Under the pieces are notes generated by a model. It was not told where the DNA came from. It searched no databases and worked only from the letters and a program-made list of their open reading frames with translations. A DNA stretch of 64,000 nt, taken from Laspinema palackyanum D2c. GTDB lineage: Bacteria; Cyanobacteriota; Cyanobacteriia; Cyanobacteriales; Laspinemataceae. A program made the position numbers and the translations under genes. Numbering within the stretch: position 1 is the stretch's first letter; every line of letters starts with the position of its first letter. The stretch is taken from assembly GCF_025370875.1 (NCBI RefSeq), contig NZ_JAMXFD010000013.1:115896-179895 (forward strand), given 5' to 3'. Below are positions 51,982 through 59,715 of the stretch, in pieces.

Positions 51982-52863
51982 ATGACCCGTTTTGTTTACG
52001 ACCAATTCGCGAAACAATATCTAACTGAACTGTTAAGTCCATTTGGAGAAGTCGAACCGAGTCGGGCGATCGCAGCCGAAGTGCGGGAAGTCGATGTCAT
52101 TTTTTCTCCGGCATCGGACCATCCCCCGGAAGTCGCTATCCTAGGACTATTGGGAAGACTTGCCACCACAGCGGCTATCTTTGAACCCTTTCGCAATGCC
52201 ATCCAACCGGGAGATATTCGCAGTTGTCTGAGCAAACTCTTTGAACTGTACAACGAATTTGAGCGACAAGCCAACCGGGAAAATACCCGACTCAATGAAA
52301 CTCAACTCCCCCACCTCTGGATCCTGTCTCCCACGGTTTCCCAGGCGGTGTTAAGCGGATTTAAAGCTGAACTGGATCTGGAAAACTGGGGGGAAGGCAT
52401 CTATCTTCTAGGGAGGTCCTTCAAAACCGGCATTGTGGTGATTCACCAATTACCCAAGACCCCCGAAACCCTGTGGTTGAGGATGTTAGGGAAAGGAAAT
52501 GTTCAAAAACAAGCCATTACTGAACTGCGGCAACTCCCAGAAGACAATCCCTTTCGAGTGCAGACGCTAGAATTACTCTATAATCTGCTCACGATTTTAG
52601 AAGTTCGTCAAGATTTAGAGACGGAGGACCAATCGTTAATTATGGAACTCTCACCACTGTATTTAGAACGGTTAGAAAATGCCATCCAACAGGGTCAACG
52701 CCTGATGGTTGAAGGGATGCTCCAAGCCAAGTTTGGGGAGGTTGATGCGGAATTATCCGCAATCATTGACCCCTTGCTGCTGATTCCACCTGTGGAAATA
52801 AGTCTGTTAATTGCCCAACTTTCTCGGGAGGAACTGTTAGCGCGAGTACGGAATCCAAATTAA
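51982..52863 (+). CDS. Cyanobacterial Rpn/PD-(D/E)XK-like family protein
   Basis: 293 residues. FVYDQFAKQYLTELLSPFGE and EVREVDVIFSP near the N-terminus suggest the core of a PD-(D/E)XK nuclease-like fold (E...ExDxxF), and the C-terminal MVEGMLQAKFGEVDAELSAI is typical of large cyanobacterial paralogous families with QQG-rich linkers. Catalytic residues are uncertain. A degraded tandem copy of its 3' end follows at 52985-53320, each ending in the same terminator. Function unknown; relatives are often numerous and patchy, consistent with mobile or conflict genes. Confidence 0.65.
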   Translation: MTRFVYDQFAKQYLTELLSPFGEVEPSRAIAAEVREVDVIFSPASDHPPEVAILGLLGRLATTAAIFEPFRNAIQPGDIRSCLSKLFELYNEFERQANRENTRLNETQLPHLWILSPTVSQAVLSGFKAELDLENWGEGIYLLGRSFKTGIVVIHQLPKTPETLWLRMLGKGNVQKQAITELRQLPEDNPFRVQTLELLYNLLTILEVRQDLETEDQSLIMELSPLYLERLENAIQQGQRLMVEGMLQAKFGEVDAELSAIIDPLLLIPPVEISLLIAQLSREELLARVRNPN

Positions 52864-52882
52864 TAATTTGGGTTGATTCATG

Positions 52883-52915
52883 ACTCTCGGTGGGTGACTC
52901 TACCGAGAGTTTTTA
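52883..52915 (+). terminator. Terminator of the nuclease-like gene
   Basis: ACTCTCGGT / ACCGAGAGT followed by TTTTTAAAG, 20 bases after the stop. The same element recurs at 53340-53373 after the pseudogene. Confidence 0.88.
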
Positions 52916-52984
52916 AAGATGAATAAGGAGCTTAAATCTCCGATTTTGTATTTGCAAAACGAACCTAACAACAAGTTTAATTTA

Positions 52985-53320
52985 GAAGCTCATCAAAATT
53001 TAGATACGGAGGACGAATCCTTAATTATGGAATTATCACCCATGTATTTAGAATAGTTAGAAAATGCCAGTCAACAGGCTTTTGAACGGGCTTTTCAACA
53101 GGGTTTTCAACAAAGCTTTCAACAGGGCTTTCAACAGGGGATAGTGCTGGGTCAACGCCGGATGGTTGAAGGGATGCTCCAAGCCAAGTTTGGGGAGGTT
53201 GATGCGGAATTATCGGCAATCATTGAACCCTTGCTGCTGATTCCTCCTTTGGAAATGGGTTTGTTAATTTACCAACTTTCTCGGGAGGAACTGTTGGCGC
53301 GAGTGCGGAATTCAAATTAA
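52985..53320 (+). pseudogene. Broken tandem copy of the nuclease-like gene's 3' end
   Basis: The frame encodes EDESLIMELSPMYLE, a TAG stop at 53054-53056, then a segment with repeated FQQG units (AFERAFQQGFQQSFQQGFQQ) and the tail RRMVEGMLQAKFGEVDAELS ... ELLARVRNSN. It is nearly identical at DNA level to the 3' end of 51982-52863. The intact gene has only IQQGQRL at the repeat position, so the copies differ by expansion or contraction of FQQG codons. The 5' two thirds are missing. Confidence 0.9.
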
Positions 53321-53339
53321 TCGTTTGGGTTGATTCATG

Positions 53340-53373
53340 ACTCTCGGAGGGGTGACTATTCCGAGAGTTTTTT
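53340..53373 (+). terminator. Duplicated terminator after the pseudogene
   Basis: ACTCTCGGA / TCCGAGAG followed by TTTTTT. With its preceding TTTGGGTTGATTCATG, it repeats the sequence after the intact gene, so the duplication included the terminator. Confidence 0.85.
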
Positions 53374-53380
53374 ATGGATG

Positions 53381-53515
53381 AAGAAGGAGGCAGAGCCTCC
53401 CATAGAGAATTCCTAGGCAGAGCCTAGGAACGAGTTTTTAATGAGGTTTAACGCGGTTTAAAAAGGTGGTGTAGCCTCGAATAGAGAATTCTTAGGCAGA
53501 GCCTAGAAAAGAGTT
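53381..53515. repeat. AGGCAGAGCCT repeat cluster
   Basis: GGAGGCAGAGCCTCC, CCTAGGCAGAGCCTAGG and TTAGGCAGAGCCTAG are short palindromes separated by AGAGAATTC and GAGTTTT. This is a dispersed cyanobacterial repeat type. Confidence 0.7.
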
Positions 53516-53612
53516 TTAAAAGATGTTATTAAACAGGATTGATGGAGTTGCTTGTGTCTATAGTGGGGGTTTTATTGGAGGAAATAAATGGAATGAATCG
53601 CCGATGATGCTG

Positions 53613-53717
53613 TTATGCGGCTTGTTGTTGTTCTTTTACAACTAACCATTTGCCGGTGATGGGATCGCGATAGGTGGTGTAGGTGTTTTGGCGGAGTTGT
53701 TTGGTTTGGGTTGCCAT
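53613..53717 (-). CDS. Microprotein copy C, 34 aa (MATQ...QQAA family)
   Basis: MATQTKQLRQNTYTTYRDPI-TGKWLVVKEQQQAA-stop on the minus strand from ATG 53717. An AGAGGTAA ribosome site is 11 bases upstream. Compared with copy A, at least ten codons differ only synonymously (CGC/CGA, CAA/CAG, AAC/AAT, GAT/GAC, GGC/GGG, TTA/TTG, GTA/GTG, AAA/AAG, GCC/GCA), which argues for purifying selection on the peptide. It lies 140 bases downstream of the vWA membrane protein gene on the same strand. Confidence 0.8.
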   Translation of the reverse strand: MATQTKQLRQNTYTTYRDPITGKWLVVKEQQQAA

Positions 53718-53845
53718 GATGAATTACCTCTGGGTTGCTTCTGTATTTATAGTATTCAAGCAATGGAGGGGGTGGGGTGATGGGAACAACCGGGAGAGGC
53801 GATCGCGATCGCACCTCTGGGTTATCTCCCTCACCGACATGATTG
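53718..53845 (-). promoter_or_regulatory. Conserved leader of microprotein copy C
   Basis: Read leftwards: ATGTCGGTGAGGGAGATAACC, GTGCGATCGCGATCGCCTCT, CCCATCACCCC, then CTATAAATACAGAAGCAAC and the ribosome site. TATAAAT is a good -10 candidate. Block order matches copies A and B. It begins just after the stop of the upstream vWA gene. Confidence 0.65.
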
Positions 53846-53857
53846 CGATCGCGGCGA

Positions 53858-54730
53858 TTAGCAAGGGTTTCCAAAGGGGATGCCAAATCCTTTCCAGATG
53901 GCAATTAGGGTGACTATGGTCCAAAATAAGGCGTTACCGAGGGCCATTTGACCGGCTAGGGTCATGTCTAGTCCCATGATTCCTTGGAACAGCCAGCGAT
54001 CTAAGGGGAGGGTGAGGGTCCACATTAAAAAGATGAAGGCCCCGGATAACCAAAACATTACCCAGCGCAAGTTACTGTTAAAATCTCGGAAAAAGGTTTC
54101 AGTGAATAATAGGTCGAGGTTACTGGCTTCTGCTGATAGATAGAGTCCGTCGGTTAATCGGGTGGCTTGTTGCAGTTCCTCGGAGTTGGAACCGCCCACA
54201 ATGACGACATTGATTTTAACGTTTTCTGATTGAGCCGTCTGGATGACGGTATCATTAATTGGGGCAATTCCATCGGTGACGAGGAGGAGTTCTCGGCAGC
54301 GATTTTCAATGGTACTCAGGGCATTTGTTGTCTGTTGAATGGCTAGGTTTAAGTTAGTTCCGCCGCCGAGTTCTTGTTCTAGGGTGGGTTGGTAGATGGC
54401 ACTGTTGAATTGAGTTTCGAGTTGGTCGTTATCGGGGGTAAAGTCGGTGGTGAGGGCGCGAATGTCGCTGGCAAAGCCGAAGACTTGGATGGCGTTGGGT
54501 TTTTTAAGGCTTTGGTTTTGATTGATATAAGATTCGACGGCTTGAATTTCTTGTTGGCGAACGATGCCGGAGGTACTGTCGCTAAAGTCGATCGCGATCG
54601 CCACGGCAACGGGAGGTCTTCCAAATCCTAATAACCAGGATAAAGCAGCAACAATGGCGCAGCCTATCATGAAGATTAAGGGAATTTGAAATAAGGGGTA
54701 CTGCCAGATTTGACGACGGGAACGAATCAT
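53858..54730 (-). CDS. Membrane protein with von Willebrand A domain
   Basis: 290 residues. One N-terminal transmembrane segment (FQIPLIFMIGCAIVAALSWLLGF, about 14-36), a vWA domain (about 40-205) with MIDAS residues in VAIAIDFSDSTSG (D-x-S-x-S), GGGTNLNLA (T) and LLLVTDGIAPI (D), then two C-terminal hydrophobic segments (WVMFWLSGAFIFLMWTL; LFWTIVTLIAIWKGF). The vWA domain is on one side of the membrane and can bind a metal-dependent ligand. It is 60 bases after the receptor gene 54791-56419 on the same strand; they are probably one operon. Confidence 0.85.
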   Translation of the reverse strand: MIRSRRQIWQYPLFQIPLIFMIGCAIVAALSWLLGFGRPPVAVAIAIDFSDSTSGIVRQQEIQAVESYINQNQSLKKPNAIQVFGFASDIRALTTDFTPDNDQLETQFNSAIYQPTLEQELGGGTNLNLAIQQTTNALSTIENRCRELLLVTDGIAPINDTVIQTAQSENVKINVVIVGGSNSEELQQATRLTDGLYLSAEASNLDLLFTETFFRDFNSNLRWVMFWLSGAFIFLMWTLTLPLDRWLFQGIMGLDMTLAGQMALGNALFWTIVTLIAIWKGFGIPFGNPC

Positions 54731-54790
54731 GGTATTCTTAGCGGGTAATTGAGTGATGGGTTTAGTCCCAAATTAGCAAAAATTGCTGGT

Positions 54791-56419
54791 TTAAATGGGT
54801 TCAAATTGATAGCGAAATCCGGCGCTGGTTCCGGGAACAGCTTGGACTAGGGGAATGCGGTCAAATAGGCTGAAATCTGTGGCAGTTCCGGCGATCGCAA
54901 TGCCGTTTTGTAGCAATTGTGAGGTTTCTGCCCTCGTGGGTTTTTGGGTGATGGCGTTGGCTAGGGCTTGGGTTGTATCATAAGCGGTGGCAGTCCGCCA
55001 ACTAACTCGCCCTTGCCAAATATTGGTGGCTTGTGAGGCGAAGGCGTCCCCTTCTTGCCAGCGCCAGGGGACAGCTAGGACTAAGCCATTGATGGCGCTA
55101 TCTCCATCTTTGAGGATATTCGGATTATACAGTTCGTCTCCCCCGAGGAGGGTGAGAGGGTTTCCGGCGTTGGCGTTGGCTTGGGCGATCGCCACAGCAG
55201 TTTGCACTTTGTTCTTACTGACGGCCAAAACCCCCACATTGGCCCCGAGTTGGCTGGAATCACTCACTTCGGTTGCTGGATTAAATCCCCCTTGGGTAAT
55301 ATCAACCTCTTTCACAACGGTTCCCGGAGTTTGCACCAAGGCAGCTTTGAAGGCATCTTTTAATTGCTGACTGTAAGGACTATCCGAGTTATAAAAAACG
55401 ACGACAGCAGGGGAAGAAACAGTTTGTTCTGCGTAGGTTGCCAGAGTTTTGCCCACCCCTTCTAAATAGTTGGCAAACAACTCATTGGCTTTTTGCGCGA
55501 GGGAGATGGTTTGGAGAATGGATTGCCCGGGGGCGGTACTGGAAATACTGGTACTAATGGGGGATAAAACGGCTAATTGGGCGCGTTCATAGCGGGCGAT
55601 CGCCTCCCGAGATGCTGCATCCACGCCATGTCCCATCACCCCCAAAACATTGGGTGATTGAATCAAATCTTCGGCGAGAGAAGGTGCTTTTCCGGGTTCC
55701 GATTCATTGACAATCACCACCTCTAACAATCGTCCCGGCAATTGCGGAGAATTGTTATATCGTTCTTGTTGTAATGCCACGCCCCGCAATACTTCTTTCG
55801 CAGAATTTTCACTGGCAGAAATCGGAACAACCACCGCAATAGTCAGGGGATTTCCGGCTTGTTTAGCCTTAGAATTATTAAAATAAATTTTGGCTTCGGG
55901 GTCGTTGGGGTCAGTTTGTGCCGCTTCCTGATATTGAACGATCGCTTCGGTCCAATTATCCTGACTAAATGCAGTCGCCCCGGCTGCTTTTTGGTTAAAA
56001 TTAATCCCGGGATTAAAAAGAATCTTTTCTCCTTGACTGATCAGTTCAGCATTGACAGCGGTTTGACTCACGTTTGCTAACGGATCGGCGGCCCCGGGTG
56101 AGAGGGCAACTGTCTCGGAAGTGCTCTCCACCACTTCGGGATCACGATTTCGTCCGAACAGATACCAGGCACTTGCGCCGAGTAACAACACCACCAGGGC
56201 GATCGCCACCAATCCCGGTAGATTCGACCCCCTGCCGCCAGATAGGACTGTTTTACTGCCCTGGGGAGACTTTTTCCCCGTCATCGCCTCCCGAGGTAAC
56301 CCACAGATCATACAGTCTGGGGTGTAGTTTTCCTGGGGAGGGTGGGGGCCAGAACAATTCGGATAATGCTGGCCATTTTTCGGGACTCCATCGCAGATCC
56401 AACTTTGTGGTGCACTCAC
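54791..56419 (-). CDS. Zinc-ribbon/periplasmic-binding-type receptor
   Basis: 542 residues from GTG 56419. Residues 1-45 hold four cysteines (WICDGVPKN, YPNCSGP, TPDCMICGLPRE), a possible zinc ribbon in the cytosol. One transmembrane helix (LVAIALVVLLLGASAWYLFG) follows, then a TPR-like segment (DNWTEAIVQYQEAAQTDPND) and a type I periplasmic-binding domain of the branched-chain amino acid (LivJ) family (IAVVVPISASENSAKEVLRG, VLGVMGHGVDAASREAIARY). It looks like a membrane-anchored receptor rather than a free binding protein; no ABC permease is adjacent. The upstream TTG 56443 is an alternative start. Confidence 0.82.
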   Translation of the reverse strand: MSAPQSWICDGVPKNGQHYPNCSGPHPPQENYTPDCMICGLPREAMTGKKSPQGSKTVLSGGRGSNLPGLVAIALVVLLLGASAWYLFGRNRDPEVVESTSETVALSPGAADPLANVSQTAVNAELISQGEKILFNPGINFNQKAAGATAFSQDNWTEAIVQYQEAAQTDPNDPEAKIYFNNSKAKQAGNPLTIAVVVPISASENSAKEVLRGVALQQERYNNSPQLPGRLLEVVIVNESEPGKAPSLAEDLIQSPNVLGVMGHGVDAASREAIARYERAQLAVLSPISTSISSTAPGQSILQTISLAQKANELFANYLEGVGKTLATYAEQTVSSPAVVVFYNSDSPYSQQLKDAFKAALVQTPGTVVKEVDITQGGFNPATEVSDSSQLGANVGVLAVSKNKVQTAVAIAQANANAGNPLTLLGGDELYNPNILKDGDSAINGLVLAVPWRWQEGDAFASQATNIWQGRVSWRTATAYDTTQALANAITQKPTRAETSQLLQNGIAIAGTATDFSLFDRIPLVQAVPGTSAGFRYQFEPI

Positions 56420-56652
56420 CTTAGACAACCTCTCTACTCTCAATCTCTGTTCTTATTCTAAAAGTTAGAATCACCAAAATCCCCCACTACTCCGCAATCA
56501 ATCTCCCCCAACCCTCCAAAACTTCCGCCCAAAGGGGAACTCTTGCCATAAGATAGGTTAAAGGTTAAGGGCATCGCAGCCCTTTCAAGGGTCCCGGACT
56601 ACCCCGGTGTTTCCCTCAACCGATTCAGTTGTCGTCATTATCAGCAGTTCTT

Positions 56653-56976
56653 ATGGGTCTTAAAATTGTTCAAAACTTTGGGGGTAGCTTCACCCTCAAC
56701 CCAGAAACCCAATCGGTTCTCTTTGAGTTATTAAATAGCCCAGAATTTGTTCATCAGGTTGCTACAGCCGCCCAGTGTCATCAAGTTGAATTTACTGAGT
56801 TAATGTTCCAACCTGTTCCCTATAGTGAACAGACTCCCAAGGGAATGCCTCGGGAATTTGAACCCTATCATGAATCTGAGGATTACCTGATTATTAATGT
56901 CCCTCCGAACTTTATGTTTAAAGCCAAAATTTTCAACCCCAGCCGGATCTGTGTGGTCTATCGTAAACTCAGTTAA
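56653..56976 (+). CDS. Hypothetical cyanobacterial protein
   Basis: 107 residues from ATG 56653; TTG 56629 would add 8. MGLKIVQNFGGSFTLNPETQ begins the conserved-looking part; EFEPYHESEDYLIINVPPNF and RICVVYRKLS end it. Mostly beta and soluble. I do not recognise the family. It has its own hairpin terminator at about 56990-57024 and is divergent from the receptor gene. Confidence 0.6.
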   Translation: MGLKIVQNFGGSFTLNPETQSVLFELLNSPEFVHQVATAAQCHQVEFTELMFQPVPYSEQTPKGMPREFEPYHESEDYLIINVPPNFMFKAKIFNPSRICVVYRKLS

Positions 56977-56989
56977 AATTATCCATTAG

Positions 56990-57024
56990 GGGAACGCCAC
57001 TGGACCGATTTCCGGTGTTCCCTT
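56990..57024 (+). terminator. Imperfect hairpin terminator
   Basis: GGGAACGCCACTGG / CCGGTGTTCCC followed by TTTCATT, 13 bases after the stop of the hypothetical gene. Confidence 0.6.
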
Positions 57025-57065
57025 TCATTCAAATCCGAGACTATTTTTCTGGACATTAATCACTC

Positions 57066-57599
57066 ATGACCGATATTTCATCCCTATCTACTCTCGACTT
57101 TTTACCCTATCTTGATGATGAGGGAAATTGCAACAGCGATTTTACGGGCAAAGTCGGGGTCTATGCCATTTTTGATAAAGACAAAACCTTACAATATATC
57201 GGATATTCCCGAGATATTGTCTTGAGTCTGAAACAACATCTGATGCGAAAACCGGACTGTTGTTATTGGATTAAAGCGCAAACGATTGATCGCCCCAGTC
57301 GGACAATTTTAGAAGAAATTCGCGAGGCATGGATTGCTGAAAATGGGCAGATGCCGCCTGGGAATGGGGCCGATGAAGCCCAATGGACGCAGGCGATCGA
57401 TGTTAAACCCCTGATGACGGATGAGGAACGGGAAAAATATGAAAAAGCGATCGACGAACTCACCCAGATGAAACTGTTAAAACAGGTGTCACGCCGTGTA
57501 GAAGCGGATTTGTTAGCGGTCCTGGCGTCTCGGGGACTTAAAGAGGCCATTCGGTTTAATCCCAAACTCAAAGAAAGTGGTTTGCTAGACTTAAAATAA
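57066..57599 (+). CDS. GIY-YIG domain protein
   Basis: 177 residues. The GIY-YIG core is VGVYAIFDKDKTLQYIGYSRDIV (about residue 31), with a following basic-helical stretch (LKQHLMRKPDCCYWIKAQ) and a Glu in EEIREAWIAENGQ that could be the metal ligand. The helical C-terminal 70 residues are of unknown role. GIY-YIG proteins are usually nucleases; here activity is unproven. Ends 16 bases before the kinase frame. Confidence 0.82.
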   Translation: MTDISSLSTLDFLPYLDDEGNCNSDFTGKVGVYAIFDKDKTLQYIGYSRDIVLSLKQHLMRKPDCCYWIKAQTIDRPSRTILEEIREAWIAENGQMPPGNGADEAQWTQAIDVKPLMTDEEREKYEKAIDELTQMKLLKQVSRRVEADLLAVLASRGLKEAIRFNPKLKESGLLDLK

Positions 57600-57615
57600 T
57601 CCCGGGTTGTGCTGT

Positions 57616-59427
57616 ATGATTTACACCAACCCTGTGATGTCCGTTCTAACCCCTACTCTGTCAAATTCCATGAACTCGGTACTGCTCAATAATCGCTATC
57701 GTATCCTTCAAGAATTAGGGATGGGTGGATTCGGCCAAACGTTTTTGGCGGAAGATACTCAAATGCCCTCTAAACGTCGATGTGTCATTAAGCAGCTTAA
57801 ACCCGTAACTGGCAATCCCGCAATTTATCAGATGGTCCAAGAACGATTTGCGCGGGAAGCGGCAGTTTTAGAACAATTGGGGGATGGAAATGCTCAAATC
57901 CCCAAGTTGTTTGCTTATTTTGAATTAGAGGGACAATTTTATCTGGTTCAAGAATGGATTGAGGGGGGTACTTTAACTAAGAAGGTCCAAACCTTTGGGC
58001 CCCTGAGTGAGGCAGAGGTGCGATCGCTGTTGACAAAAATTCTCCCAGTCCTCGGTTATGTCCATAGTTTCCGCATCGTCCATCGGGATATTAAACCCGA
58101 TAATATCATGTTGCGCCCCTCGAACCCGGGAAGTTTTTCCCCAGGGGAAGATATACCCGTCTTGATCGACTTTGGGGCGGTGAAAGAAACAATGGCAACG
58201 GCGATGAGTTCTTCTGGGGGAGTAACTAACTCGATCGCCATTGGCAGTCCCGGGTTTATGTCGGCGGAACAAGCTGCCGGTAGACCCTTGTATTCCAGCG
58301 ATTTGTATAGTTTAGGACTGACGGCGATTTATATGTTAACCGGGAAAATTCCCCAGGAATTTCCCACGGATCCGGCAACAGGTGAGATCCTGTGGCGGTC
58401 CTTTGCACCCACAGTGAGTCCCGGTTTAGCAATGGTCCTCGATCGCGCCATTCGGTTTAATCCCCGCGATCGCTTTCCCACCGCCCAAGAGATGTTAGAT
58501 GCCTTAAAACCCGATATTAACTCTCAAGTGGCAACGGTCCCCGTCGCCCCGGCATATCGTGCCCCCGTGCCCCCGTCTCAAGTGGCAACGGTCCCCGTCG
58601 CCCCGGCACATCGTGCCCCCGTCCCTCCTTCCTCACCTTCACCCTACCGACAATCATCGCCTCAACCCTCCGGTATTTCTCCCCGGGCACTCGGCATTGC
58701 TGCGGCAGTATTGGGGATATCCTTTCTCATCGGATTTGGCATCGCCCAAGACAGAATGCCTTCGGATCCCCCGATCGCGACACCCCCTGCGAATAATCCC
58801 CCTCCGGATTCTCCACCGCCTTATACTCCACCGTCTTATACTCCCCCCATTATTTCCCAACCCACGACTCCAGAAAGACCCCCAGAGGTTGTTCCCCCGG
58901 AAGAACCGAAAACGCCTCCCGTGGTTGTCCCTCCCTCGGAACCCGAACCTCCGGTGGATGAAATCCCGCCTACAGAAACGGAAACGCCTCCAGTGGTTGT
59001 TACCCCAACAGAACCCGAACCTCCGGTGGATGAAATGCCGCCTGCGGAATCGGAAACGCCGGATAGTACCCCCGAACCTACAGAACCTGTAGGCGATCGC
59101 CCAACTCCTGAAGAGTCCATCAGCGACTACTATGCTAATATTAATAACCGCAACTATTCCCAAGCTTGGAATCAACTCGATCCGCGATTTCAAACCAATC
59201 AATCCGGCGATTATGATACATATACCAACTGGTGGAATACTGTGGAAAATGTTAATGTGAATAATATTAATGTAGTTGCCAGCACCCCCTTTTCTGCCAT
59301 TGTAGACACCTCCTTAACCTATACCATGCAAGACGATGGCAGAATTTCCAATGAAACCCTGCGAATGTCGTTAATTTGGAATGAAGAAACCGGCACCTGG
59401 GCGATCGAACAAACCAGTCGCCTATAA
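57616..59427 (+). CDS. Ser/Thr protein kinase with NTF2-like tail
   Basis: About 603 residues; starts at 57616, 57637 or 57670 are possible, the last giving MNSVLLNNRYRILQELG like its paralogue. Kinase domain: glycine loop GMGGFGQTFLA, Lys in CVIKQLKP, catalytic HRDIKPDNIML, DFG in LIDFGAVKE and APE-like GSPGFMSAEQA. A TM helix (LGIAAAVLGISFLIGFGIA) and a Pro-rich linker with duplicated units (SQVATVPVAPAYRAPVPP) lead to an extracytoplasmic NTF2-like domain (ESISDYYANINNRNYSQAWN). It should phosphorylate Ser/Thr, and FHA domains of the next gene could read the mark. Confidence 0.92.
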   Translation: MIYTNPVMSVLTPTLSNSMNSVLLNNRYRILQELGMGGFGQTFLAEDTQMPSKRRCVIKQLKPVTGNPAIYQMVQERFAREAAVLEQLGDGNAQIPKLFAYFELEGQFYLVQEWIEGGTLTKKVQTFGPLSEAEVRSLLTKILPVLGYVHSFRIVHRDIKPDNIMLRPSNPGSFSPGEDIPVLIDFGAVKETMATAMSSSGGVTNSIAIGSPGFMSAEQAAGRPLYSSDLYSLGLTAIYMLTGKIPQEFPTDPATGEILWRSFAPTVSPGLAMVLDRAIRFNPRDRFPTAQEMLDALKPDINSQVATVPVAPAYRAPVPPSQVATVPVAPAHRAPVPPSSPSPYRQSSPQPSGISPRALGIAAAVLGISFLIGFGIAQDRMPSDPPIATPPANNPPPDSPPPYTPPSYTPPIISQPTTPERPPEVVPPEEPKTPPVVVPPSEPEPPVDEIPPTETETPPVVVTPTEPEPPVDEMPPAESETPDSTPEPTEPVGDRPTPEESISDYYANINNRNYSQAWNQLDPRFQTNQSGDYDTYTNWWNTVENVNVNNINVVASTPFSAIVDTSLTYTMQDDGRISNETLRMSLIWNEETGTWAIEQTSRL

Positions 59428-59439
59428 TTCCCTTCCCCT

Positions 59440-59715
59440 GTTCGTAGTAACGACTTCAGTCGTTTCTTAATTGTTCGTAGTAACGACTTCAGTCGTTTCT
59501 CAATTGTTCGTAGTAACGACTTCAGTCGTTATCTTCAATTGTTCGTAGTAACTGACATCTTACAACTGTAGCGGCAACCGACAGGCGTTATGGAGAATGG
59601 TGAGTTTGTCTAATTTACTAAAAACTAAGAAAACGACTGAAGTCGTTACTACGAACTAAGAGAACGACTGAAGTCGTTACTACGAACTAAGAGAACGACT
59701 GAAGTCGTTATCAAA
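59440..59715. repeat. REP-like array (AACGACTTCAGTCGTT units)
   Basis: Three direct copies of GTTCGTAGTAACGACTTCAG (59440-59530), a partial fourth, a spacer GACATCTTACAACTGTAGCG ... GGAGAATGGTG, then three copies in the opposite direction (AACGACTGAAGTCGTTACTA). The spacer GACATCTTACAACTGTAGCG also resembles the linker in the array at 32.4 kb. The last copy overlaps the end of the FHA-ABC gene. Confidence 0.92.

Noticed and set aside
58654..59202. 182-codon minus-strand frame rich in Arg
   Set aside because: It is the antisense of the Pro-rich kinase linker; composition explains the long frame.
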